DNA of 36,004 nt from Caulobacter sp. 32-67-35. GTDB taxonomy: Bacteria > Pseudomonadota > Alphaproteobacteria > Caulobacterales > Caulobacteraceae. The stretch spans positions 1 through 36,004 of the forward strand of contig NCEV01000017.1 in assembly GCA_002280875.1 (NCBI GenBank), written 5' to 3'. Position 1 is the stretch's first letter; each line of letters starts with the position of its first letter. Under the pieces are notes generated by a model that saw only the letters and a program-made list of their open reading frames with translations, was not told where the DNA came from and made no database searches. The translations under genes were made by a program, and so were the position numbers. Below, piece after piece: positions 16,090-23,708 of the stretch.

Positions 16090-16867
16090 CCGCGCCGGGC
16101 ATGTGGCTGGTGGCGAAGCGCATCTGTTTGGCCCGCTTGCCCACCAGGTAGTGCAGCTCCTTGCCGGTGGCGGACTTGAACACCACCTCGGCGGCGTCCT
16201 CGACGGGATAGACCTCCAGTCCGCCCTTCTTGAGGGCGTCGGCCATGTTCTCGTTGCTGCCTGACGCCCCGGCGTTGAGGATTGGCGTCTCGATGAACCA
16301 CGGCATCACGCAGGCCACGCTCACCCCGTGGGCGGCGTATTCGATGTCGAGGGCTTCAGATAGGCCGCGCACGGCGAACTTGGTGGCCGAATAGACCGCC
16401 AGCTTGGGCGAGCCATAGAGGCCTGCGCAGGAGGCCACGTTGATCAATCGCCCGCCGCCGGCCTTCAGCAGCGCAAGGCCGGCCCGCGCGCCGTGGATGA
16501 CGCCCTTGATATTGATGTCGATCTGGATGTCGCAGTCGGCCTCGCTGAGGTCTTCCAGCGATCCGAACCGGGCCACGCCGGCATTGTTGAGCAGGGCGTC
16601 CAGCTTGCCGTCCGTCAGTCGGCCAAATTCGCCCAGGGCGTTGTCCCAGGCCTCGCGGTCGCGGACGTCGAGCCGGTAGGTCGCGCCATTGGCCGGGCCG
16701 ATGGCCAGCAGCGCGGCCTTCAGTCCCGCGACGTCGATGTCGGACAACCCCACGAACCAGCCGGCCGCGGCGAAGCGCTTGGCGCTGGCCAGGCCGATGC
16801 CGCTGGCGGCCCCGGTGATGAAGATGGTCTTGCGGCCCTTGGCGGCAATGTCGGCGCTGGCGCTCAT
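16049..16867 (-). CDS. SDR family oxidoreductase
   Basis: A 272-residue short-chain dehydrogenase/reductase. The classical motifs are all present: TGAASGIG at 18-25 for NAD(P) binding, a Asp at 43-45 (SDID) favouring NAD(H), NNAG at 94-97, catalytic Ser146, Tyr159 and Lys163 (YSATK). The substrate cannot be inferred. GGGGAGGATCG precedes the ATG at 16867; a longer version starting at 16927 lacks such support. The C-terminus (MRFATSHMPGAVRKQLRSRP) overlaps the last 41 bp of the convergent SleB gene. Confidence 0.9.
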   Translation of the reverse strand: MSASADIAAKGRKTIFITGAASGIGLASAKRFAAAGWFVGLSDIDVAGLKAALLAIGPANGATYRLDVRDREAWDNALGEFGRLTDGKLDALLNNAGVARFGSLEDLSEADCDIQIDINIKGVIHGARAGLALLKAGGGRLINVASCAGLYGSPKLAVYSATKFAVRGLSEALDIEYAAHGVSVACVMPWFIETPILNAGASGSNENMADALKKGGLEVYPVEDAAEVVFKSATGKELHYLVGKRAKQMRFATSHMPGAVRKQLRSRPLMAS

Positions 16868-16930
16868 TGGCGATCCTCCCCCTCGTTTATTATCAGCGAT
16901 CAGACGCCGGAGAGGGGGAAGGGTCAAGGC

Positions 16931-16957
16931 CCGCGCCCGTGAAGGACGCGGGCGCGG
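16931..16957 (-). terminator. GC-rich hairpin after the DUF1508 gene
   Basis: CCGCGCCCG (16931-16939) and CGGGCGCGG (16949-16957) form a perfect 9-bp stem with a 9-base loop, 9 bp after the stop of the minus-strand DUF1508 gene. No T run follows, so termination would be weak or need Rho. Confidence 0.45.
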
Positions 16958-16966
16958 ACGTCCAGA

Positions 16967-17146
16967 TCAGTCCGTCTGATCGTCGGTCTCGGCCTCGGGG
17001 CCGTTCTTCTTGATCGACTCGATGGCGTTCTTGGCCGAAGCCTTCGACGAATAGCCTTCCGTCGAGAACATCACTTCGCTGTTGTACATGAAGTTGACGC
17101 GGAACTCGCCCGCCTTGTCCTTCTTGATCACGAACTTGTAGGCCAT
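16967..17146 (-). CDS. DUF1508 (YegP-like) small protein
   Basis: A 59-residue protein, found by reading the strand directly. It begins MAYKFVIKKDKAGEFRVNF, then MYNSEVMFSTEGYSSKASAK and ends NAIESIKKNGPEAETDDQTD. This is a single DUF1508 repeat; the better known YegP of Escherichia coli has two. The pattern of aromatic strand, S-E-GY-S-K-A, and NAI.SI.KN is diagnostic. GGGAGACGACA before the ATG is a good ribosome site. The fold is a small alpha/beta unit; the role is unknown, but homologs are often abundant or stress induced in alphaproteobacteria. A GC-rich hairpin follows the stop codon. Confidence 0.9.
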   Translation of the reverse strand: MAYKFVIKKDKAGEFRVNFMYNSEVMFSTEGYSSKASAKNAIESIKKNGPEAETDDQTD

Positions 17147-17249
17147 TGTCGTCTCCCTGAAGCAAGGTTGGCTGTGTCGGCTTTTCGACTATGGAAGGGT
17201 CGCGCGAGCGGCGAGCTGGTGTCAATCGGGACTGACTTCGGAGATCTTG

Positions 17250-17822
17250 ATGAATCTTGACGACCGCCGCGACCAGCTGTCCCGCGAGCTGCTTTCCGTT
17301 GCGTATTGCGACCTCAACGCCGTCCAGCGTAGCGTCATTGACCTGATCGCCGCCGAGGCCCCGACCGGCCTGAACAAGGCGCTGGTGTCCGACGACCGCA
17401 GCTTCTGGGACCGGCTGGCCGACCGGGTCGCAGCGGTGGGGGGCTCGTGGGCCTTTATCGGGTCGTTCAGCGGAGTGCTGCTCTGCTGGGTGGCGCTCAA
17501 CCTGGTGCTCAGGCGCTGGAACCTGGCGTTCGACCCCTATCCCTTCATCTTCCTCAACCTGCTGCTCTCCACGGTCGCGGCCCTGCAGGCGCCGGTGATC
17601 ATGATGAGCCAGAACCGCCAGGCGGCGAAGGATCGCGAGAACGCCGAGCACGACTATGTCGTCAATCTGCGCGCCGAGCTGGAGATCATGCATCTGCACA
17701 GCAAGCTGGACGCCCTGCGCGATCGCGACATCGGCGGCATGGCCCGCGCCAACGCCGAGGCCCTGGCGCGTCTGGAGGCCCAGGTGGCGGCGCTGTCGGC
17801 CAAGCTGGACGCGCGGGGGTAG
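17250..17822 (+). CDS. DUF1003 family membrane protein
   Basis: A 190-residue protein of the DUF1003 family. Two membrane helices are visible, at about 66-88 (GSWAFIGSFSGVLLCWVAL) and 97-118 (YPFIFLNLLLSTVAALQAP), followed directly by the family signature MSQNRQAAKDR at 119-129. The C-terminal 55 residues form a coiled coil (LRAELEIMHLHSKLDALRDR and on). The start at ATG 17250 has CGGAG upstream; a TTG codon lies just in front. The family is widespread in bacteria and of unknown function; cyclic nucleotide or ion-linked roles have been guessed but not shown. The following 192 bp hold no gene and no clear promoter. Confidence 0.9.
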   Translation: MNLDDRRDQLSRELLSVAYCDLNAVQRSVIDLIAAEAPTGLNKALVSDDRSFWDRLADRVAAVGGSWAFIGSFSGVLLCWVALNLVLRRWNLAFDPYPFIFLNLLLSTVAALQAPVIMMSQNRQAAKDRENAEHDYVVNLRAELEIMHLHSKLDALRDRDIGGMARANAEALARLEAQVAALSAKLDARG

Positions 17823-18014
17823 GATTGCAGGCGCCCGCCGCTGGACGGACGGTCTGCATACTTCCTGCACAGAGCTATTCCCCCGGCGCCTGAAATGGCA
17901 AAGCTGTCATGGCGCGGCGCGCTTTCCTCCACATCCCGCGCGCCAAGCCGACCGAGTCTTCGTTAGCTCGTCCCCAACAGCCGTCGAACGGACGGCGCGA
18001 GGGGATTTCGTCGG

Positions 18015-19607
18015 ATGGAACTGGGCGGGCGTACACCCACAAGGCGACAGCTGCTGTCGGCCATCGCCGCGGTCGGCGGCACGGCGGCGCTGTATCAGGC
18101 CATGACCTCGCTGGGTCACGCGGCCGAGACCCAGTTCACCGGTCCGCCCAACCTGGCCGGCGCGCGCAAGGGCGCTTCGGTGATCGTGCTGGGGGCGGGC
18201 CTGGCCGGACTGCTGGCGGCCCACGAGCTGACCAAGGCCGGCTACAAGGTTCAGATCCTGGAATATCAGGACCGGGCCGGCGGCCGGAACTGGTCGCTGC
18301 GGGGCGGCGACACCTATACCGAGCTGGGCGGCGCCACCCAGAAGGTGGGTTACGCGCCGGGCAACTACTTCAATCCCGGCCCGTGGCGGATCCCGCACCA
18401 CCACAAGACCCTGCTGCACTACTGCAAGGCGTTCGGCGTGGCGCTGGAGCCCTTCATCCAGTTCAACCACAACACCTGGATCCATTCGTCGGAATCGTTC
18501 GGCGGCAAGCCCGTGCGGTTCAAGGCCGCGGCGGCCGACTTCGAGGGCAATGTCGCCGAGCTGCTGGCCAAGTCGGTCAACCAGAAGGCCCTGGACGATC
18601 AGGTCACCCCGGAAGACCGCGAGCGCCTGCTGGAGGCCCTGAAGGGCTGGGGCATGCTGGACAAGGATTACAGGTACGCCTCCAACCTGCGCTCGGCCTC
18701 GCACCGGGGCTATGACCGTCCGCCGGGCGGCGGCGTCAACGGCGCGCCGATCCCGTCCGCCCTCTACGGCCTGCACGACGTGCTGGACCCGCAGGTCTGG
18801 AGCTCGATGGCCTTCTTCATGGGTCACGAGATGCAGACCACCATGTTCCAGCCGGTGGGCGGCATGGACATGATCGGCAAGGCCTTCGCCAGGCAGGTCG
18901 AGGGTCAGATCACCTACAATGCCAAGGTCAGCAAGATCGCCCAGGACGACAAGGGCGTGGCCGTCACCTATACCGACACCGTGACGGGCAAGGTCGTGAC
19001 CGCCCAGGCCGATTGGTGCGTCTGCACCATTCCGCTGTCGGTGCTGGGCCAGATCGACACCCAGGTCACCGACGAGATGATGGCCGCCATCAAGGCCGTG
19101 CCCTATTCGGGCCAGGTCAAGATCGGCCTGGAGATGAAGCGCCGCTTCTGGGAGGAGGAAGACTCCATCTTCGGCGGTCACAGCTTCACCGACCAGGAGA
19201 TCGCCCTGATCTCCTATCCCAACAACAATCTGTTCGGCGACGGGCCGGCGGTGCTGCTGGGGGCCTTCGCCCGCGAGATGGGGGCCTATCGCCTGGCGGG
19301 CTTGACGCCGCAGCAGCGCATCGAGGTCGCCCTCCAGCAGGGCTCGGTCCTGCACCCGGCCAGCTATCGCAAGGAGTTCAGCAACGGCGCGTCCGTGGCC
19401 TGGAGCCGGGTGCCCTGGTCGTTGGGCTGCTGCGCCCGCTGGACCGAGCAATCCCGCAAGGAACACTACCAGACCCTGGTGGGCATGGACCGCCGCATCG
19501 TCCTGGCCGGCGAGCACGCCTCCTATGTCGGCTGCTGGATGGAGGGGGCGCTGCTGTCCTCGATCGACGCCATTACCCGCCTGCACAAGCGCGCCCTGGA
19601 GGCCTGA
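18015..19607 (+). CDS. Tat-exported flavin monoamine/L-amino-acid oxidase
   Basis: A 530-residue FAD-dependent amine oxidase. The N-terminus carries a twin-arginine type signal (PTRRQLLSAIAAVGGTAAL, Arg10-Arg11), so the folded flavoprotein is probably exported to the periplasm. VIVLGAGLAGLLAA at 57-69 is the FAD Rossmann motif, DRAGGRNWSLR at 86-96 the second FAD signature, and LAGEHASYVGCWMEGAL near 498-514 the C-terminal FAD-binding block. The next gene, 2 bp away, is a periplasmic c-type cytochrome, which suggests electrons go to the respiratory chain rather than to oxygen. The substrate (an amino acid or amine) is not visible from the sequence. No clear Shine-Dalgarno was found; GGCGCGAGGGGATTTCG lies upstream of the ATG. 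Confidence 0.88.
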   Translation: MELGGRTPTRRQLLSAIAAVGGTAALYQAMTSLGHAAETQFTGPPNLAGARKGASVIVLGAGLAGLLAAHELTKAGYKVQILEYQDRAGGRNWSLRGGDTYTELGGATQKVGYAPGNYFNPGPWRIPHHHKTLLHYCKAFGVALEPFIQFNHNTWIHSSESFGGKPVRFKAAAADFEGNVAELLAKSVNQKALDDQVTPEDRERLLEALKGWGMLDKDYRYASNLRSASHRGYDRPPGGGVNGAPIPSALYGLHDVLDPQVWSSMAFFMGHEMQTTMFQPVGGMDMIGKAFARQVEGQITYNAKVSKIAQDDKGVAVTYTDTVTGKVVTAQADWCVCTIPLSVLGQIDTQVTDEMMAAIKAVPYSGQVKIGLEMKRRFWEEEDSIFGGHSFTDQEIALISYPNNNLFGDGPAVLLGAFAREMGAYRLAGLTPQQRIEVALQQGSVLHPASYRKEFSNGASVAWSRVPWSLGCCARWTEQSRKEHYQTLVGMDRRIVLAGEHASYVGCWMEGALLSSIDAITRLHKRALEA

Positions 19608-19609
19608 GC

Positions 19610-20038
19610 ATGACCATCCGCTTCCCGATTGCCCTGGCCGCCGCAGCGCTCGCCATCACCGCGCCCGCCGTCGCCCAGACCCCGCCCGGCGGCGACACCG
19701 GCGGCGGCATTGTCCGCATCGCCAAGCCGGTGACGGGCAAGGAGGTCTATGAGGCTGTCTGCCAGGCCTGCCACATGGCCGACGCCAAGGGCGGGGTGGG
19801 AGCGGGGACCATTCCGGCCCTGGCGTCCAATCCGCGTCTGGCGGGAGCGGCCTATCCGATCTCGGCCATCGTACTGGGCAAGGGGGGCATGCCGGGCCTG
19901 ACCGGCTCGCTCGACGACACCCAGATCGCCGAAGTGGTGACCTATATCCGCACCAATTTCGGCAATGCCTATGCCAAGCCGGTGACAGCGGCCGAGGTCG
20001 CCAGGATCCCGCATCCGACCCGGGGCGGCGGGCACTGA
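19610..20038 (+). CDS. Periplasmic c-type cytochrome, partner of the amine oxidase
   Basis: A 142-residue class I cytochrome c. It has a Sec signal peptide (residues 1-22, AVAQ) and one haem-binding CQACH at 51-55; Met94 in GKGGMPG is the likely sixth ligand. The helix LDDTQIAEVVTYIRTNFGN at 101-119 is typical for the fold. Its ATG lies two bases after the stop of the flavin oxidase, so both are surely one operon, and the cytochrome most likely accepts electrons from the reduced flavin enzyme in the periplasm. Confidence 0.92.
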   Translation: MTIRFPIALAAAALAITAPAVAQTPPGGDTGGGIVRIAKPVTGKEVYEAVCQACHMADAKGGVGAGTIPALASNPRLAGAAYPISAIVLGKGGMPGLTGSLDDTQIAEVVTYIRTNFGNAYAKPVTAAEVARIPHPTRGGGH

Positions 20039-20081
20039 GCGAGGCGGAACCACCCGGCTGACCGCGCGTTCCGGACCTCTG

Positions 20082-21686
20082 GTGACGAGCCGGGGACGGG
20101 TTTTGGAACACGGGAAGAACTTGGCTTTGGCGCTTCCAGACGAGGATCGGTATCGGCTGCTGGTCGATGCGATCATCGACTACGCCATCTACATGCTCGA
20201 TATCGACGGCCGGGTCACCAGCTGGAATCCCGGCGCCCAGCGGTTCAAGGGCTATACGCCCGACGAGATCATTGGCCAGCATTTCTCGCGCTTCTACACC
20301 CCCGAAGACCAGGCGACGGGCGACCCCGCCACGGCCCTCGGCGTGGCCGCCCGTGAGGGCCGGTTCGAGAAGGAGGGCTGGCGCCAGCGCAAGGACGGCA
20401 GCCGATTCTGGGCGCATGTCGTGATCGACGCCATCCGGGACGAGGCCGGGGCCCTGATGGGGTTCGCCAAGATCACCCGCGACATCACCGAGCGCATGGA
20501 GACCCAGAAGGCGCTGGACCAGGCCCGCGAGGCGCTGTTCCAGTCGCAGAAGATGGAGGCCATCGGCCAGCTGACCGGCGGCGTGGCGCACGACTTCAAC
20601 AACCTGCTGATGGCCATCCTTGGCAGCCTGGAGCTGGTGCGAAAGCGCGTTCCCTACGATCCGCGCATCACGCCGTTGCTGGACAACGCCATGCAGGGCG
20701 CCGAGCGTGGCTCGATCCTGACCCAGCGCATGCTCGCCTTCGCGCGCAAGCAGGAACTGAAGATGGACGCCGTGGACGTGGCCAGCCTGGCCCGCGGCAT
20801 GATGACCTTTCTGGATCGCACCATCGGCGGCAAGATCGAGGTCAGTCTGCGCTTCCCCGCCGATCTGCCCCGGGTGCTGACCGATCCTTACCAGCTGGAG
20901 GCGGCGCTGATGAACCTGGCGGTCAATGCGCGCGACGCCATGCCCGACGGCGGTGACCTGATCATCAGCGGCAGTGCCGAACAGGTCGAAGGCCGCCCCG
21001 ATCTGGCCCCCGGCCACTATGTTCGCCTCAGCGTGACCGATACGGGTGAGGGCATGAGCCCGGAAACCGTTTCGCGCGCCACCGATCCGTTCTTCACCAC
21101 CAAGGGCGTGGGCAAGGGCACGGGCCTTGGCCTGTCCATGGTGCACGGCCTGGCCGCCCAGTCGGGCGGCGGCCTGTTCCTGACCAGCAAGGCCGGCGCC
21201 GGCACCCAGGTGGATCTGTACCTTCCCGTCGTGCGGAAGGACTGCGGCGCGGCCGCCAGGCCAGACGCCGTCGCGGCGACGGGTTCGGCCGGGCGCAAGC
21301 TGACCATCCTGGCGGTGGACGACGACCCCCTGGTCCTGACCAACACCACGGCGATGCTGGACGATCTGGGTCATCACGTGATCGCGGTGAATACGGGCAA
21401 GGACGCGCTGGAGATCCTGCGCAGCCGCCGCGACATCGACCTGATCGTCAGCGACGAGCTGATGCCGCACATGAGCGGCTCGCAGCTGGCAAAGGCCGTC
21501 CAGCGCAGCCATCCTGGCATGCCGTTCATCATCGCCACGGGCTATGCCGATCTGACGACGGTCGCAGGCGACGATACCCGGCTGGGCCTGCGCCGGCTGG
21601 CCAAGCCCTTCACGCAGGGCCTGCTGGCCCAGGTCGTCAGCGAAGCCATGGGTGGCGCGTCCTCGGCTGGCGTCTCGTCGCTTTAG
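20082..21686 (+). CDS. Soluble PAS hybrid histidine kinase / response regulator
   Basis: A protein of about 534 residues without membrane segments. Order of domains: PAS at about 25-140 (ITRDITER end signature at 131-138), HisKA with the phosphorylated His170 in GGVAHDFNNLL, HATPase with N282 in NLAVNARDAM, DTGEGM at 320-325 and GKGTGLGLSMV near 344-354, then a receiver at about 406-530 with acidic DDD at 413-415, the phosphoacceptor Asp458 in VSDELMP and Lys508. The GGVAHDFNN box is typical of alphaproteobacterial hybrid kinases. The PAS lacks the cysteine of LOV photosensors, so the signal may be redox or a ligand. The GTG start at 20082 is tentative; a TTG at 20103 is an alternative. No cognate regulator is adjacent. 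Confidence 0.9.
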   Translation: MTSRGRVLEHGKNLALALPDEDRYRLLVDAIIDYAIYMLDIDGRVTSWNPGAQRFKGYTPDEIIGQHFSRFYTPEDQATGDPATALGVAAREGRFEKEGWRQRKDGSRFWAHVVIDAIRDEAGALMGFAKITRDITERMETQKALDQAREALFQSQKMEAIGQLTGGVAHDFNNLLMAILGSLELVRKRVPYDPRITPLLDNAMQGAERGSILTQRMLAFARKQELKMDAVDVASLARGMMTFLDRTIGGKIEVSLRFPADLPRVLTDPYQLEAALMNLAVNARDAMPDGGDLIISGSAEQVEGRPDLAPGHYVRLSVTDTGEGMSPETVSRATDPFFTTKGVGKGTGLGLSMVHGLAAQSGGGLFLTSKAGAGTQVDLYLPVVRKDCGAAARPDAVAATGSAGRKLTILAVDDDPLVLTNTTAMLDDLGHHVIAVNTGKDALEILRSRRDIDLIVSDELMPHMSGSQLAKAVQRSHPGMPFIIATGYADLTTVAGDDTRLGLRRLAKPFTQGLLAQVVSEAMGGASSAGVSSL

Positions 21687-21702
21687 CGCAGATTGTCTGC
21701 GC
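21686..21702. terminator. Short perfect hairpin between convergent genes
   Basis: GCGCAGA (21686-21692) and TCTGCGC (21696-21702) form a 7-bp stem with a 3-base loop directly at the end of the histidine kinase gene and 17 bp from the end of the convergent regulator gene. No T run follows on either side, so this is a weak candidate for a shared mRNA end. Confidence 0.35.
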
Positions 21703-21718
21703 AAGAGCGCCGTTCAGC

Positions 21719-22660
21719 CTACCCCGCCTTCGCGCGTCGTCGCAGCGCCTGAGGGGGCTGACCAAACGCCCGGATAAAGGCGCGGCGCATGCGCTCTGGA
21801 TCGCCAAAGCCGGTTTCCAGGGCCACGTCCTCGACCTGCAGGGGCTGACTGTCCAGCAGGGCGCGGGCGGCCTCGACGCGCAGGCGTTCCACCGCCTTGG
21901 CCGGGGTGACCCCGGTCTCGGCGGTGAACAGCCGGGCGAAGTTGCGCGGGCTCATGGCGGCGCGGTCGGCCAGTTGCTCGACGCTGAGGGTTTCTGCCAG
22001 ATTTTCGCGCGCCCATGCCAGCAGGGCGTCGAAGCGGCGGGTCTGGATGTCGATCAGGGCCGAGAACTGCGACTGGCCGCCGGGGCGGCGGTGATAGACC
22101 ACCAGCTGCTGGGCCACGCGCCGGGCCACCGCCTCGCCCTCGTCGGCCCCGACCAGGGCCAGCGACAGGTCGATGCCGGCGGTGATGCCGGCCGAACTCC
22201 AGATCATGCCGTCCTGGACGAAGATCCGGTCGGGCTCCAGCTTGATGGCCGGATAGCGCTTCTGGATATCCTTGGTGCGGCTCCAGTGGGTGGTGGCGCG
22301 CCTGCCGTCCAGCAGGCCGGCCTCGGCCAGGATGTAGGTGCCTGAGCAGACGCTGGCGACGCGGCGCGCCGTCTTGGCCGTGTTGCGCACAAAGGCCAGG
22401 GTCTGGGGGCAGGTGGCCGGGGTCTTCACGCCGTCGCCGCCCGCCAGGATCAGGGTGTCCAGCGGCGGCGCGTCAGCTAGTGCGGTGGTGGCCATGGTCA
22501 GGCCAGACGAGCTGGCCACCATGCCGCCGTCCTTCGACAGAAAGACCAGCCGGTAGGCCCCCGGCGAGAACCGCGCGGCGATCTCGAAGGTGGCGATCGG
22601 CCCCGTGGCGTCCAGCAGCTGGAAGTCGGGATAGACCAGAAAGCCGATCGTGCGGGGCAT
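21719..22660 (-). CDS. GlxA-type AraC family regulator with DJ-1/PfpI domain
   Basis: A 313-residue regulator with a DJ-1/PfpI-like N-terminal domain (1-190) and two AraC helix-turn-helix motifs at about 215-310. The N-domain holds VASVCSGTYILAEAGLLDG with the nucleophile-elbow Cys and RRATTHW. The C-domain shows the AraC pattern SPRNFARLFTAETGVTPAK and ALETGFGDPERMRRAFIRAF. In GlxA-type proteins the DJ-1 domain is thought to sense a small ligand, not to catalyse. It is divergent, with 78 bp between starts, from an isonitrile-hydratase-like gene, its most likely target. Confidence 0.92.
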   Translation of the reverse strand: MPRTIGFLVYPDFQLLDATGPIATFEIAARFSPGAYRLVFLSKDGGMVASSSGLTMATTALADAPPLDTLILAGGDGVKTPATCPQTLAFVRNTAKTARRVASVCSGTYILAEAGLLDGRRATTHWSRTKDIQKRYPAIKLEPDRIFVQDGMIWSSAGITAGIDLSLALVGADEGEAVARRVAQQLVVYHRRPGGQSQFSALIDIQTRRFDALLAWARENLAETLSVEQLADRAAMSPRNFARLFTAETGVTPAKAVERLRVEAARALLDSQPLQVEDVALETGFGDPERMRRAFIRAFGQPPQALRRRAKAG

Positions 22661-22738
22661 GGCGGAATCCGAGGGAATTATGTCATTTCAGCCAGACGCT
22701 AGGCGCGGGATGGTGCGGCGTCAAACGGAGATGTCCCC

Positions 22739-23425
22739 ATGGCCGAGCCGCAACCGCTGAATATCGTCTTCGCCCTGTTTCCGGGCGTGACGCACCTGGA
22801 CTTTACCGGACCTCACCAGATCCTGTGCCGCCTTCCCGGCGCGAAAGTCACGGTCGCCAGCCTGGAGGGCGGCGAAATCGAGGCTGACGGCCTGATCTTC
22901 GCGCACCTGCCGCGCCTGACCGATGTCGAAGCGTGCGATGTGCTGGTGGTCCCCGGCGGGTTCGGGACGACGGAGGCCATGGCCAATCCGGCCTTCCTCG
23001 ATGAGATCCGCCGCCTGGCCGCCGGGGCCCGCTATGTGACGTCGGTTTGCACCGGCTCGCTGGTGCTGGGCGCTGCGGGGCTGTTGAAGGGCAAGCGGGC
23101 GGCCTGTCACTGGGCGTGGCGCGATCAGCTTTCTCTGTTTGGCGCGATCCCTGATCCCGGCCGTGTGGCGCGCGACGGCAATGTCTTCACCGGCGGCGGG
23201 GTCACGGCCGGCATCGATTTTGCCCTGACCATCGCCGCCGAGATCGCCGGCGAGGACGTGGCCCAGACGATCCAGCTGGCCGTGGAATATGCCCCGGCCC
23301 CGCCGTTCAACGCCGGGCGGCCCGAGACCGCGCCGGCCAGGGTGCTGGAGCGGGTGCAGCGCCTCTACGGCCAGGGCATGCCCGAGCGTCTGGCGGCGGC
23401 GGAGAAGGCCGGGGCGCTGGTTTAG
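22739..23425 (+). CDS. DJ-1/PfpI family protein, isonitrile hydratase-like
   Basis: A 228-residue DJ-1/PfpI enzyme. It closely follows, from memory, cyclohexyl-isocyanide hydratase (InhA) of Pseudomonas, which turns isonitriles into N-formamides: LFPGVTHLDFTGP at 13-25 with the conserved Asp21, SVCTGSLVLGAAGLL with the nucleophile Cys104 and Thr105, CHWAW, LFGAIPDPGRVARDGN, TGGGVTAGIDFALT and EYAPAPPF. Length matches too. The function is inferred; other members of this clade have no tested activity. CGGAGATGTCCCC precedes the ATG. It is divergent from the GlxA-type regulator, which probably controls it. Confidence 0.85.
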   Translation: MAEPQPLNIVFALFPGVTHLDFTGPHQILCRLPGAKVTVASLEGGEIEADGLIFAHLPRLTDVEACDVLVVPGGFGTTEAMANPAFLDEIRRLAAGARYVTSVCTGSLVLGAAGLLKGKRAACHWAWRDQLSLFGAIPDPGRVARDGNVFTGGGVTAGIDFALTIAAEIAGEDVAQTIQLAVEYAPAPPFNAGRPETAPARVLERVQRLYGQGMPERLAAAEKAGALV

Positions 23426-23461
23426 GCGCACTCCATCCTAACCTAACGCCCAATTTCGTTG

Positions 23462-23599
23462 CCTTCCTGGGCCTTGTGCCCAGGATCCATGCCGGCAGGA
23501 ACAGCTGAGAGGGCCGGTGCTCTTGGCCTTTCCGCATCGCTAGGATTTCAAGACAGCGCCGCCCTCGACAATGGGTCCTAGGTGCAAGGCCTAGGAAGG
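23462..23599. repeat. Palindromic intergenic repeat, 138 bp
   Basis: The left arm CCTTCCTGGGCCTTGTGCCC with AGGATCCATG behind it (23462-23491) is an imperfect reverse complement of the right arm CAATGGGTCCTAGGTGCAAG with GCCTAGGAAGG (23569-23599). The 77-base middle does not pair obviously. It is a second repeat family in this window, distinct from 2793-2902 and from the DUF559-linked elements. Confidence 0.75.
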
Positions 23600-23708
23600 C
23601 GGGTTCTTGGATAGTGAACTGGAGATAGAAGCCGGATTCGACATTCCACCATCCTCATCTACCCTCTCTCCAAAGCCGGCGAACGACCGGCGTGGGGGAG
23701 GGGATGTC

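Noticed and set aside
20150-20500. LOV photosensor in the hybrid kinase
   Set aside because: The PAS domain lacks the cysteine-containing motif needed for flavin adduct formation.
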